The notes beneath the pieces are model-generated. The model searched no databases and had not been told where the DNA came from. It saw only the letters and a list, made by a program, of their open reading frames with translations. A stretch of 64,000 bases of DNA from Fimbriimonadaceae bacterium (GTDB taxonomy: Bacteria; Armatimonadota; Fimbriimonadia; Fimbriimonadales; Fimbriimonadaceae): assembly GCA_019454105.1 (NCBI GenBank), contig CP075364.1, forward strand, positions 1,553,362 to 1,617,361, in the 5' to 3' direction. This document shows, one piece after another, positions 49,400 to 58,240 of this stretch; positions within the stretch are counted from its first letter, which is position 1, and each line of letters begins with the position of its first letter. A program made the translations under genes and the position numbers.

Positions 49400-49714
49400 T
49401 CCGCTCGCAGATCCCCCACCCCTGGCCCCTCCCCCGTGAACAGGGGGAGGGGGAGCACCGGGTCTGCCCGGGTTGCCAGTTTCTGACCCCAGTTTGTCAC
49501 CGGTCAAAAACAATGACAAGCTGATGTTGCACCGAGGCTAGCCATCTGGAACGGCAGGGAGGTCCAGGCTTCAAACAGGCCCCGAAGCCCACTGGCCAAA
49601 GGCCGAAAAAGGCAGCGCCTGCCACCGAAATCGCCATGATCGAAGCGCCCAAGGCTCTCGTCCAGGACGGAGTGGGCCGGGCCAGTTTCATCGCCGGACG
49701 GGTACAAGCCCCTC
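49400..49714. other. Intergenic stretch with a divergent G-rich repeat
   Basis: A reverse-oriented hairpin repeat lies at 49413-49453. The remaining 260 bases show no credible gene or RNA; a plus-strand frame from 49636 is a shadow of the mltG start. Confidence 0.6.
49413..49453 (-). repeat. Hairpin/G-quadruplex repeat, copy 7 (reverse, divergent)
   Basis: C-rich stem CCCCTCCCCC, GTGAACA loop variant, then GGGGGAGGGGG, preceded by CCCCCACCCC. It is the most divergent copy but keeps the stem and the G runs on the minus strand. Confidence 0.75.
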
Positions 49715-50719
49715 ATGGCGCGACGGCGGGCAAAGAAGGGCTGGCTCTGGGCCGTGGTTCTGGCCGCACCGGCCGCTCTCGGGCTCTACGCGGCCTCCGC
49801 CCTCCGACCCGCCAAGCCGGGCCCGGCCAAGACCTTCCGCATTGAGAAGAACCTCGGCCTCTCCCAAGCTTTAGGGCTTCCGGAGGTCGCGCCCGCAGTC
49901 CGCGACCGCTCGGTCTGGGCCGCCTATGCCAACCTGAAAGGGCAACCCCCGACCGTCTCCGAAGGCACCTATCGCGTCCGGCCCGGCATGACCCCGGACG
50001 AGCTCTTCCGGGCCCTCCGCAGTCCGATCCGGCAGATGGTGCGCCTGCCCGAAGGCTGGTGGATCGCCCGCACCGCCAGAAGGCTCGAGGAGCAGGGCGT
50101 TTGCCGCGCCGAAGATTATGTCAAGGCCGCAGCTCAACCCGAGAGGTTCCGAGTCACGGCCGGTTTTCCCTTGCCGAACGGCTCGCTCGAAGGCTATCTT
50201 TTCCCCGACACGTACGACCTTCCGCCTCTCCTGGGTGCCGAGGCCGTCGTCCGTCGGCAGCTGGAAGCCTTTGCCAAGCGGGCCGCGTCCCTGGAGTCCG
50301 ACCCGGAGAGACTGCACCGGGCCGTCATCGTCGCCTCGCTGGTGGAGCTGGAGGCGGGCGTGGACGAAGAGCGGGCCAAGATCGCCGGGGTCATCGAAAA
50401 CCGCCTGGCCCGCAGGATGCGGCTCGAGATTGACGCCACCGTGCTTTACGCGATGCAGGAGTGGAAGCAGCTCGGACCTGGAGTGGTGCGCACTGTCAAG
50501 AGCCCCTTCAACACCTATCTCAACTTTGGGCTTCCGCCGGGGCCGATCGGCTCGCCTGGCCTGAAAAGCCTGGAGGCCGCCCTCAAGCCTGACCAACATG
50601 GGTACCTTTTCTATGTGGCGCGGCCAGACCGGACCCACTACTTCGCCCGGACCTATGAGGAGCACCGGGCCAACATCCGGCGGGCCAGGCTCGAACGGCA
50701 AGCCCAGGGGAGCCCGTGA
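49715..50719 (+). CDS. mltG: Endolytic murein transglycosylase MltG
   Basis: 334 residues with one N-terminal membrane helix (WLWAVVLAAPAALGLYAAS). YceG/MltG signatures: a LysM-like segment (VSEGTYRVRPGMTPDELF), LEGYLFPDTYDLP, catalytic Glu in VIVASLVELEAGVDEE, VIENRLARRMRLEIDATVLYA in parts, SPFNTYLNFGLPPGPIGSPG and HYFARTYEEH. It cuts nascent glycan strands at the inner membrane. Its stop overlaps the GTG of the next gene (GTGA). Confidence 0.94.
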   Translation: MARRRAKKGWLWAVVLAAPAALGLYAASALRPAKPGPAKTFRIEKNLGLSQALGLPEVAPAVRDRSVWAAYANLKGQPPTVSEGTYRVRPGMTPDELFRALRSPIRQMVRLPEGWWIARTARRLEEQGVCRAEDYVKAAAQPERFRVTAGFPLPNGSLEGYLFPDTYDLPPLLGAEAVVRRQLEAFAKRAASLESDPERLHRAVIVASLVELEAGVDEERAKIAGVIENRLARRMRLEIDATVLYAMQEWKQLGPGVVRTVKSPFNTYLNFGLPPGPIGSPGLKSLEAALKPDQHGYLFYVARPDRTHYFARTYEEHRANIRRARLERQAQGSP

Positions 50720-51810
50720 GGCACGTCAAACCGGGCACCTATGCCCGCCACACCATGCCCGGCGCGCTCCGGCGGTTCAGCCCGTCCGAGTCGCTCGCGC
50801 GGCTCGAGGACGTCGACCTGGAAGGCCTGCGCGCCTCGGGAAAGCGGCTGATCCTACTCGACGTGGACAACACGCTCATCCCCTGGCGAACCGAAGAAGT
50901 CCCCGATGCCACCCACCGATGGATCGAGCAGGCCCACGCCCTGGGTTTTGAGCTTTGCGCGGTCAGCAACACCAGCAAGCCAGAGCGGCTCGCGCGGCTT
51001 TGCGAGTCGATGAGGATCGGATTCGTCCGGGACAAGAACAAGCCCAGCCGCCGTATGTTCCTGCTCGCGATGGAGCGGCACCGGGCCACGCCAGAGGAGA
51101 CCGTCATGATCGGCGACCAGCTCTTGACCGACGTGCTCGGGGCCAACCGCTCTAGGATCGACGCGATCTGGGTGCGCCCAATGGCCAAGCAAGAGTTCCT
51201 TGGAACAAGGATCATCAGCAGGCCGATCGAACGGGTCATGGCCCGGTTGCTGCACCGCTACTTCCAGGCTGCACCGACCGACGGACCCGATCCCATGAGC
51301 CCTGGGCTCTATTCGCGAGAGACTCTGGCCCAATTTGGCAAGTTCGCGGTCGTCGGCGTCGGCAGCACGCTCATCGACGCCGGGCTCATGTTCCTGCTGA
51401 TGTTCTTTGTCCCTTGGGACGGGCGGCCGCTGGGACAGGCGCTCGGCGAGTGGGCCTTGGCGGCGTATCCCGATCTCTTCCGGTTCGCGGCGGCCCGGCC
51501 CAGCGACGCGGCCGTCCCCATCCTGAAGATCCCGGCGACTGCGGCCGCGATCCTCAACGGCTTCTATTGGAACCGGCGGTGGACGTTCGAGGCGCGCGAT
51601 CACGCCTTGCGCGCCCGCCAGTTCCGGCGCTACTTCGTCGTGGCGGTCGCGGCCATGGTCGTGAACGCGGCGGTCACCACGGTCTTCAACAACATCGTGC
51701 CGGGACACCCGAAGCAAAGCCTGCTCGTCGCCCTTGTTATCTCCACGGTCGTGGCCGGGGTCTTCAACTTCTATTTTCAACGTAAATGGACGTTCGCTCC
51801 GCCCGAGTGA
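50716..51810 (+). CDS. YqeG-type HAD phosphatase fused to a GtrA membrane domain
   Basis: 364 residues from the GTG overlapping mltG. Positions 1-185 form a YqeG/HAD-IIIA phosphatase: LILLDVDNTLIPW with both catalytic Asp, LCAVSNTSKPERL, VRDKNKPSRRMF and VMIGDQLLTDVLGANR. Positions 195-364 form a GtrA/DPMS-type domain with four membrane helices: QFGKFAVVGVGSTLIDAGLM, ILNGFYWNRRWTFE, NFYFQRKWTFAP. GtrA proteins move lipid-linked sugars; YqeG homologues dephosphorylate phosphatidylglycerol phosphate or act near aroE. The fusion suggests a phosphatase working on a membrane-bound phosphate ester. It is followed by aroE, as yqeG often is in Firmicutes. Confidence 0.85.
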   Translation: MRHVKPGTYARHTMPGALRRFSPSESLARLEDVDLEGLRASGKRLILLDVDNTLIPWRTEEVPDATHRWIEQAHALGFELCAVSNTSKPERLARLCESMRIGFVRDKNKPSRRMFLLAMERHRATPEETVMIGDQLLTDVLGANRSRIDAIWVRPMAKQEFLGTRIISRPIERVMARLLHRYFQAAPTDGPDPMSPGLYSRETLAQFGKFAVVGVGSTLIDAGLMFLLMFFVPWDGRPLGQALGEWALAAYPDLFRFAAARPSDAAVPILKIPATAAAILNGFYWNRRWTFEARDHALRARQFRRYFVVAVAAMVVNAAVTTVFNNIVPGHPKQSLLVALVISTVVAGVFNFYFQRKWTFAPPE

Positions 51811-51832
51811 TCGGGGCCTGCCAAACTCGGTC

Positions 51833-52618
51833 ATGAGCTTCTTCGAGTGGCGCGAGGCCCCGCCCGGGGACTTCGCCGTGGTCGGGGATCCAGTCGCTCA
51901 TTCTCTGTCCCCCCGGATGCACCAGGCCGCCTACGCCTCGATGGGCCTCGACCTGACGTACCGGGCTGTCCGAGTTCCGCGGGGGGATCTCGCAGCGGCC
52001 TTGCAGCGGCTGGCCGGGACGGGCTACCGGGGGGTGAACGTCACCGTGCCCCTGAAAGAGGAGGCCTTCGCGCTGACCCGAGGCGGCGACCCCCGGCTCG
52101 GGGCGGTCAACACGGTCGCGCTGCCGGGGCTGGAGGCGACGAACACCGACGCGCCTGGATTCCTCGTCACTCTCGACGTCGAGCCTGGCCCTGCCCTGGT
52201 GCTCGGGGCGGGCGGCTCAGCGCGGGCCTTGGCCGTCGCCCTGCACGACCGCGGCTTCCAAGTCAGGCTGTTCAACCGCTCCGCCGACCGGGCCCGGGCC
52301 TTGACTGACCGATCGGGTGTGCCGATCCTGGTGATGCCCGAACCCGACCCGTCCGATTGCTCGTTGATCCTGAACGCGACGTCGGCCGGCCTCCAGGGCC
52401 AAGCCCCGAAAGTGATCTGGGAGAGGGCGGTGCCAGGAGCGCTCGCCTACGACCTGCTTTATGGCCCTGGGTCTCGCCCCTTCCTTAAGGAGGCGGCGCA
52501 GCGCGGGCTTCGAACCCAGGACGGGCTCGGCCTGCTGGTGGAGCAAGGAGCCTTGGCATTCGAATGGTGGCTCCAGGCCCAGGCCCCTCGGGGGGCTATG
52601 ATGGAGGCCGTCCAGTGA
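51833..52618 (+). CDS. aroE: Shikimate dehydrogenase
   Basis: The start chosen is the ATG at 51833 (MSFFEWREAPPGDFAVVGDP). 261 residues. The shikimate-binding S-L-S is in GDPVAHSLSPRMHQAAY, the catalytic Lys in GVNVTVPLKEEAF, the NADP glycine loop is GAGGSARALA, then LILNATSAG and the closing DGLGLLVEQGALAFEWW. It reduces 3-dehydroshikimate in aromatic amino acid synthesis. The stop overlaps the GTG of tsaC. Confidence 0.93.
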   Translation: MSFFEWREAPPGDFAVVGDPVAHSLSPRMHQAAYASMGLDLTYRAVRVPRGDLAAALQRLAGTGYRGVNVTVPLKEEAFALTRGGDPRLGAVNTVALPGLEATNTDAPGFLVTLDVEPGPALVLGAGGSARALAVALHDRGFQVRLFNRSADRARALTDRSGVPILVMPEPDPSDCSLILNATSAGLQGQAPKVIWERAVPGALAYDLLYGPGSRPFLKEAAQRGLRTQDGLGLLVEQGALAFEWWLQAQAPRGAMMEAVQ

Positions 52619-53541
52619 GCATCCACATCCCGTCGAGCGAGAGCATCGCCGAGGCCGCCCGGGTCATCCGGGAGGGCGGGGTCGTGGTCATGCCGACCGA
52701 GACGGTGTACGGCCTGGCCTGCGACGCCTTGAACGATCGGGCGGTGGCGAGGGTGTTCGAGCTTAAGGGCCGACCGAACGAGAACCCTTTGATCGTCCAC
52801 ATCGCGGGACTGGACGACCTGCCGAAAGTGGCCGAATCGTGGCCGCCGATCGTCGAGAAGCTCGCCGAACGGTTCTGGCCCGGCCCCCTCACCATGGTGT
52901 TGCCCAAGCTGCCGTCTGTCCCGTTTCAGACGACGGGCGGCCTTGACACTGTCGCGGTGCGAGTGCCCGACCACGATGTGGCACTCGTCCTGATAGAGGA
53001 ATCTGAGCGGCCGCTCGCCGCCCCGAGCGCCAACCCCTTTGGCCGCCTGTCGCCGACCAGGGCCGAAGACGTCGATCCAGAGCTGGCCGCCCAGGTGCCA
53101 ATGGTGCTGGACGGGGGCCCTTGTCGGATCGGCCTTGAGAGCACGGTGCTTGACCTCACCTCAGACGAGCCCCGCGTCCTGAGACCCGGCAGTGTCAGTC
53201 GGGCGGACATCCAGGCAGTGCTGGGGAGACCATTGGGATCGGCTCCGCCACCGGCGGCCCGCAAATCGCCAGGCCTCTACCAGCGGCATTACGCGCCGCG
53301 GGCCGCGGTCGTGCTGGCCGAGGCCCTCACCTCCGGGCAGGCGGGGCTGACTTTTGGCGAGCCGTGCGGGCCGAACCAAGTGCGGATGCCGCTCGATCCA
53401 AGGGCTTATGCGGCCCAGCTTTACAACGCTCTTCAGCGGCTCGACGCGATGGGCGTGGACGAGATCCGAGTCGTCCTTCCTCCGCGTGGAGAGGCCTGGG
53501 AAGCCGTGCACGACCGGCTCAAGAAGGCCAGCGCTAGTTAG
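52615..53541 (+). CDS. tsaC: Threonylcarbamoyl-AMP synthase (Sua5 type)
   Basis: The start chosen is the GTG overlapping aroE (GTGA); the longer frame is read inside aroE. 308 residues. YrdC fold with GGVVVMPTETVYGLACDA, FELKGRPNENPLIVHI, PLAAPSANPFGRLSPT and IGLESTVLDLTSDEP. After it comes the Sua5 linker SPGLYQRHYAPRA and a small C-terminal domain, so it is the longer Sua5 variant. It makes threonylcarbamoyl-AMP for t6A37 of tRNAs in the cytoplasm. It converges with purM, with only three bases between them. Confidence 0.92.
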   Translation: MSIHIPSSESIAEAARVIREGGVVVMPTETVYGLACDALNDRAVARVFELKGRPNENPLIVHIAGLDDLPKVAESWPPIVEKLAERFWPGPLTMVLPKLPSVPFQTTGGLDTVAVRVPDHDVALVLIEESERPLAAPSANPFGRLSPTRAEDVDPELAAQVPMVLDGGPCRIGLESTVLDLTSDEPRVLRPGSVSRADIQAVLGRPLGSAPPPAARKSPGLYQRHYAPRAAVVLAEALTSGQAGLTFGEPCGPNQVRMPLDPRAYAAQLYNALQRLDAMGVDEIRVVLPPRGEAWEAVHDRLKKASAS

Positions 53542-53544
53542 GGC

Positions 53545-54585
53545 CTAGACGATCATCACGTCGCAGGAGCCCGTTCTCAACTCGCCGATCTCGGCCGCGG
53601 CTTCGCCCATGGCGTTCAGGCGCTCGACGACCTGCCTGGCCTGATCTTGGTCGACGACGGCGATCATCCCGATGCCCATGTTGAAGGTGCGGAACATCTC
53701 GTCGTCCGAGACGGAGCCGGCCTGTTGGATGAGCCGGAAGATGGGGGGCACCTCCCACGTGCTGCGGTGCACTTCGGCCTGGAGGCCAGAGGGAAGCACG
53801 CGGGGCAGATTCCCTGGGATGCCGCCGCCCGTCACGTGGGCGAGGGCAAAGATTCCGGGAAACTCGTCAAGAAGGGCGCCTAGGCTGTGAAGATAGCTTT
53901 TGTGGGGCCGGAGCAGGGCCTCACCCAGGGAGACGTCCTCGCCGGGCAGACTGTCCCGGACTGAGAGAGTTCCGACGTCGAAGAGGGCTTTGCGGGCCAG
54001 CGAGAACCCGTTGGTGTGGAGGCCGGAAGAGGCCAGTCCGATGAGTTTGTCCCCGGCCCTGGCCTTGGGACGCGGCAATTTGCGGTCAAGGTCGACGATC
54101 CCCACAAGGCACCCGACCAGGTCGACTTCCCCGTCCAGGTAGACGCCGGGCATTTCGGCCGTCTCCCCCCCGATGAGGGCGCACCCGGCCAGGGCGCAGG
54201 CCGCGGCGACTCCGCCGACCACGCGCTCGAAGACCTCTGGCGAGAGGGCCGAGCACCCGAAATAGTCGAGGAAGAAGAGAGGGCGGGCGCCTTGGCAGAG
54301 GACGTCGTTGACGCAATGGTTGACGATGTCGTGACCGATCCCGGTCCAGTCACCGACCATCGAGGCCACCTTGGTCTTGGTCCCGACGCCGTCGATGCTG
54401 GAGACCAGGACTGGATTGGCCAAATCGGGAAAGGACGCCGAGAACATGCCGCCGAACCCGCCGATCCCGCCGAGGACGCGGGGCCCGTGGGTCGCCTCAA
54501 CGGCCGACGCCACCGTCCTCAAGGCCCGGTCAGCCACTTCGATGTCGACTCCGGCGTTCGCGTAGGTGAGCCTTTCCTCAGCCAT
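53545..54585 (-). CDS. purM: Phosphoribosylformylglycinamidine cyclo-ligase
   Basis: The start chosen is the ATG at 54585 (MAEERLTYANAGVDIEVAD). 346 residues, the family length. The AIR synthetase fold shows SSIDGVGTKTKVASMV, HCVNDVLCQGARPLFFLDYF, IGGETAEMPGVYLDG, LASSGLHTNGFSLARKAL and LAHVTGGGIPGNLPRVLP. It makes AIR in purine synthesis, ATP-dependent, cytoplasmic. It stands alone on the minus strand. Confidence 0.95.
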   Translation of the reverse strand: MAEERLTYANAGVDIEVADRALRTVASAVEATHGPRVLGGIGGFGGMFSASFPDLANPVLVSSIDGVGTKTKVASMVGDWTGIGHDIVNHCVNDVLCQGARPLFFLDYFGCSALSPEVFERVVGGVAAACALAGCALIGGETAEMPGVYLDGEVDLVGCLVGIVDLDRKLPRPKARAGDKLIGLASSGLHTNGFSLARKALFDVGTLSVRDSLPGEDVSLGEALLRPHKSYLHSLGALLDEFPGIFALAHVTGGGIPGNLPRVLPSGLQAEVHRSTWEVPPIFRLIQQAGSVSDDEMFRTFNMGIGMIAVVDQDQARQVVERLNAMGEAAAEIGELRTGSCDVMIV

Positions 54586-54758
54586 GGGCCAAGACTTTAC
54601 CAGGCTCTCTGCGCGCCCCCGTAACTTCGCCAGGAATCGACGAAAATGTCTGTCGGAGGCCCGGCGGAGCCCCCATCGAGCCAAAGGTTTGGGCTATCAT
54701 GTTTCGGAGTGTCGTGCACTGGTGCGGCCTCAAATGCTGTCCTCTAGGGAAGGTTCTT

Positions 54759-55382
54759 ATGATCCTCAGTGCCAAGCGGCTCATGGCCGTAGCTTTCGCC
54801 ATTACGGCGGTGTCTGTCCAAGCCCAGGTCAACTTGGGTATCGGGGAGACCGTCGCCGTTCCGACCGTAGACGTCCCGACCCTCACGATCGTTGACGTCA
54901 TGACCAGTCCGTTCCTCTCGTCTGCCAGCGAGTTCAAGGGAACCCTCACTTCGATCGTCGCCCGCCTCGGAGATTCGAACGGCGACCTCATCTTCGCGTA
55001 TGTCATCTCCAATCGGAACGACAGCGATTCGAACGTGATCGACTTCTCAATCCTCGGGTGGACCGGCTTCTCGAGCATCGTTGCCCAGCACGACGCCACG
55101 TCGCTTACCGGGAACTTCGGGCAATCGGCTCTGACAGCCTCCCGAACGGCGAGCGCTCTGACGTTCACGTTCTCGGACGTACCTGGCCAAGCCCTGGCTC
55201 CTGGCACCAACTCGACCGTCTTCTGGGCGCTGTCCGATGCTTCGGAATACACGAAGGACGCCACCTGGGCCATCAATGGGTTTGTGGCCACGGCTCCGGC
55301 GTTCGCACCGGTTCCCGAGCCTGCATCCTTGGCTATGCTCGGTCTAGGGCTCGCCGCCTTAGCCCGTCGCAGACGGAACTGA
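54759..55382 (+). CDS. PEP-CTERM exported protein
   Basis: The ATG at 54759 is preceded by AGGGAAGG. 207 residues. Signal peptide (MILSAKRLMAVAFAITAVSVQAQ, cleaved after QAQ). The mature domain is beta-rich and Ser/Thr-rich (TLTSIVARLGDSNGDLIFAY, IDFSILGWTGFSSI, ALTFTFSDVPGQALAPG), like other jelly-roll PEP-CTERM proteins. It ends VPEPASLAMLGLGLAALA followed by RRRRN. A weak stem-loop (GGGGCC/GGCCCC, 55396-55417) follows before pyrR. Confidence 0.83.
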   Translation: MILSAKRLMAVAFAITAVSVQAQVNLGIGETVAVPTVDVPTLTIVDVMTSPFLSSASEFKGTLTSIVARLGDSNGDLIFAYVISNRNDSDSNVIDFSILGWTGFSSIVAQHDATSLTGNFGQSALTASRTASALTFTFSDVPGQALAPGTNSTVFWALSDASEYTKDATWAINGFVATAPAFAPVPEPASLAMLGLGLAALARRRRN

Positions 55383-55395
55383 CAACTGCTTGTCG

Positions 55396-55417
55396 GGGGC
55401 CGGGTCGTCCTGGCCCC
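55396..55417 (+). terminator. Weak stem-loop between PEP-CTERM gene and pyrR
   Basis: GGGGCC and GGCCCC with a 10-base loop, 21 bases before pyrR. It could end the PEP-CTERM transcript or attenuate the pyr operon; I saw no clear PyrR-binding-loop consensus. Confidence 0.4.
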
Positions 55418-55437
55418 TCGGCGGGCATAATGGGCCG

Positions 55438-55980
55438 ATGAGCACGGTCGTCATGGGCGCGGTAGATCTGCGCCGGACCCTCGGAAGGATGGCCCATGAG
55501 ATCCTCGAAGCCACGGGCGGCAGCGAGAACGTCGCTGTCGTCGGGATCCTTGGCGGGGGTTACCCTGTCGCCAAGCGGCTCGCGTTCCTCATGACCCAGA
55601 TCGAAGGGGCGACCGTTCCCTGCGGCAGCTTGGACGTCTCTAGCGCTCGCGACGACCGAAGGGTGCCTGGTTCCGACTCAAGCGAGATCCCCTTCCAGGT
55701 GGAAGGACGCACGGTCGTGCTCGTCGACGAGGTGATCTTCACTGGCCGCACGGTGAGGGCCGCCATGGACTCCTTGTTCAAATTCGGGCGGCCCCGCAGC
55801 GTCAAACTTGCTGTGCTCATCGACCGCGGTCACCGGGAGCTTCCCATCCAGCCCGACTTCGTCGGTAAGCTGATCGAAACGACGCGCACCGACCATGTCG
55901 CGGTGGTCCTCCCCGAAGACGGGGGCGAGGACTCAGTCACCTTGAGCCAAGCTGAAATGGCTGAGGCGCGGCGACCATGA
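55438..55980 (+). CDS. pyrR: Bifunctional pyr regulator / uracil phosphoribosyltransferase PyrR
   Basis: The start chosen is the ATG at 55438 (MSTVVMGAVDLRRTLGRMA). 180 residues. The PRPP-binding motif is VVLVDEVIFTGRTVRAAMD, preceded by VGILGGGYPVAKRLA and LDVSSARDD. It is the first gene of a pyrR-pyrB-pyrC run with ATGA overlaps. In Gram-positives PyrR binds pyr mRNA; whether it does so here is unknown because no attenuator was recognised in the short leader. Confidence 0.92.
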   Translation: MSTVVMGAVDLRRTLGRMAHEILEATGGSENVAVVGILGGGYPVAKRLAFLMTQIEGATVPCGSLDVSSARDDRRVPGSDSSEIPFQVEGRTVVLVDEVIFTGRTVRAAMDSLFKFGRPRSVKLAVLIDRGHRELPIQPDFVGKLIETTRTDHVAVVLPEDGGEDSVTLSQAEMAEARRP

Positions 55981-56918
55981 GGTCGCTCATCGCCATCCGC
56001 CATCTGGAGCGGGAAGATATCTCTGGCATCCTGGAGCAGGCGAAGCAAATGAAGGCGGCGATTCTCGCCGGAAAGCCGGTCGACTCAGGGCCACCCCGAA
56101 CGATCGGCCTCCTGTTCTTCGAGAACAGCACCCGCACCCGGGTCTCTTTCGAGCAAGCCGCGAGCTATCTGGGCTTTCGCACCGTGAACTTCTCGGGCTC
56201 GGGAAGCTCCATGCGCAAAGGCGAGACCCTGAAGGACACGATCCTGACCTTGAAGCACGAGAGGCTTGAAGGCGTCGTCATGAGGCACTGGTGCTCGGGC
56301 TCGGCCAGCCTCGCCGCCCGGCACTTCGAAGGGCCTGTGGTGAACGCGGGAGACGGTCAGCACGAGCACCCGACCCAGGCCCTTGGAGACGCCCTCACCA
56401 TCCTTGAGCGCAAGGAAACCATCGACGGGCTTCGGGTCGCCATCGTCGGCGACGTCGCTCACTCCCGGGTCGCACGGAGCAACGCGTGGCTCCTTCACCG
56501 CATGGGGGCCGAAGTGAGATTTGTCGGCCCGCGCTCCTTGATCCCGGGTCACACCGCCAAGTTGCCCGGAGAGACGTACTATGACCTCAGAAATGGCATC
56601 AGCGACGCCGACGTCGTCATGTGCCTCCGGCTCCAACGCGAGCGGATGGAGTCTGGTCACTCCGTCTCGGCCGGCGAATACCGCCGACTCTATCAAGTCA
56701 ACCGTTCGACCCTGCGAGCTGCCGCGCCTGACGTCATGGTGATGCACCCCGGACCAATCAACCGAGGCATCGAGCTGGACGACTTGACGGCCGACGGCCA
56801 CGCCAGCGCCATATCGGACCAGGTCACGAACGGCATCTTTGTCCGGATGGCGGCGCTCAGATGGGTCTTCTCGGAACCAAGGTCGGCTCCAGCAAAGAAG
56901 AAGGAGGCCAACGTATGA
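55977..56918 (+). CDS. pyrB: Aspartate carbamoyltransferase catalytic subunit
   Basis: The ATG overlaps pyrR's stop (ATGA). 313 residues. The carbamoyl phosphate site is LFFENSTRTRVSFEQAA, then GSSMRKGETLKDT, the HPTQALGD loop, GDVAHSRVARSNAWLL, RLQRERM and HPGPINRGIEL. It makes carbamoylaspartate, the committed step of pyrimidine synthesis. No pyrI is present, so it is likely of the unregulated or dihydroorotase-complexed kind. Confidence 0.96.
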   Translation: MRSLIAIRHLEREDISGILEQAKQMKAAILAGKPVDSGPPRTIGLLFFENSTRTRVSFEQAASYLGFRTVNFSGSGSSMRKGETLKDTILTLKHERLEGVVMRHWCSGSASLAARHFEGPVVNAGDGQHEHPTQALGDALTILERKETIDGLRVAIVGDVAHSRVARSNAWLLHRMGAEVRFVGPRSLIPGHTAKLPGETYYDLRNGISDADVVMCLRLQRERMESGHSVSAGEYRRLYQVNRSTLRAAAPDVMVMHPGPINRGIELDDLTADGHASAISDQVTNGIFVRMAALRWVFSEPRSAPAKKKEANV

Positions 56919-58240
56919 AGACCCTGCTCAAGAACGGTCGTCTTCTCGACCCCTCGCAAGATCTTGACACGATCGGATCTCTCCTGATCGAGGACGCCCA
57001 GATCACGCAAGTCGGGCCAGAAGTCGAACTTGACGACGCCACGGAAGTCTACGACTGTGAGGGGCTCTGGATCGTGCCGGGCCTCGTCGATCTCCATACT
57101 CACCTCCGAGAGCCCGGCGAAGAGCACCGAGAGACGATCAAGACCGGAACCATGGCTGCTGCCGCTGGTGGTTTCACCAACATTTGTTGTATGCCCAACA
57201 CGACCCCGCCCCTGGACAACCCGGCGCTGGTCGATTTCATCATGGACAAGGCCTCTGCCCCGGACGCGGGCGGCGCTTTTGTGGCACCGGTCGGAGCTCT
57301 GACACTCGGTCAAAAGGGCGAGACGGTCTGCGACCTCGCCGCCCTCAAGAAGGCCGGGGTCGTGGCCGCCAGCGACGAAGGGGGGCCGATCCAGGACTCA
57401 GCCGTGATGCTCCGTGCCATGGAGTACTGCCTCCAGATCGACCTGCCGATCCTCGCCCACTGCGACGACCTTTCCTTGAGCCGGGCCGGCGCCATGAACG
57501 AGGGGGCCACCAGCGCGATGCTCGGCCTCCCGGGCATGCCTCGGAGCGCCGAAGAGATCATGGTGATGCGCAACTGCCTTCTCTCGCTTCATACCGGGTG
57601 CCGGATCCACATCCTGCGCGTCAGCACCTGGGGAGCGGTGGAGATGGTGCGCCAAGCGAAGTATCTCGGAGCCCCGGTCACTTGCGAGATCTGCCCACAC
57701 CACCTTTGTCTCACCGATGAGGCGGTCGGCGAGTTCAACGTCAACTTTAAGACGACGCCTCCTCTTCGCACCCAGGTCGATATCGACATCCTCCTGCAGG
57801 CGCTCGGCGACGGAACCATCGATTGCATCGCCAGCGACCACTCCCCCTATGCGCCGTACGAGGTCGACGTCCCCTTCGAGGAGGCCCCCTTCGGTATGTC
57901 GTCGCTTGAATCGACTCTCGGTGCGGTGCTCACCCACGTCACGCACAAAGGCGTCCTTTCCCCACTGGAGACGGTGCGCAAGCTCAGCACTGGCCCAGCC
58001 CAGATTCTTGGTCTCGAAGCCGGAACCCTCCAACCCGGGGGCACGCCCGTCGCCCAGGTCACGGTGATCGATCCCAGTCTCCAGTGGACTTATGACGTCA
58101 ACAGGACTTTCTCCAAGGGCAAGAACTCGGCTTTCCATGGAGCGTCTTTCCAAGGAAAGGCCGTCGCGACGTTCTGTGGCACCGAGATCTACCGTGATCC
58201 GCTCTTCGATGAGACCCGCTATCAGTCTGTGTTGCCTTAG
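56915..58240 (+). CDS. pyrC: Dihydroorotase
   Basis: The start chosen is the ATG at 56915, overlapping pyrB's stop. 441 residues. Metal site LVDLHTHLREPG, then GGFTNICCMPNTTPPLDNP, His in LPILAHCDDLSLS, ICPHHLCLTDE, and the catalytic Asp in CIASDHSPYAPYE. This is a class I dihydroorotase, the kind that often pairs with PyrB as a complex. It cyclises carbamoylaspartate to dihydroorotate. Confidence 0.95.
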   Translation: MKTLLKNGRLLDPSQDLDTIGSLLIEDAQITQVGPEVELDDATEVYDCEGLWIVPGLVDLHTHLREPGEEHRETIKTGTMAAAAGGFTNICCMPNTTPPLDNPALVDFIMDKASAPDAGGAFVAPVGALTLGQKGETVCDLAALKKAGVVAASDEGGPIQDSAVMLRAMEYCLQIDLPILAHCDDLSLSRAGAMNEGATSAMLGLPGMPRSAEEIMVMRNCLLSLHTGCRIHILRVSTWGAVEMVRQAKYLGAPVTCEICPHHLCLTDEAVGEFNVNFKTTPPLRTQVDIDILLQALGDGTIDCIASDHSPYAPYEVDVPFEEAPFGMSSLESTLGAVLTHVTHKGVLSPLETVRKLSTGPAQILGLEAGTLQPGGTPVAQVTVIDPSLQWTYDVNRTFSKGKNSAFHGASFQGKAVATFCGTEIYRDPLFDETRYQSVLP

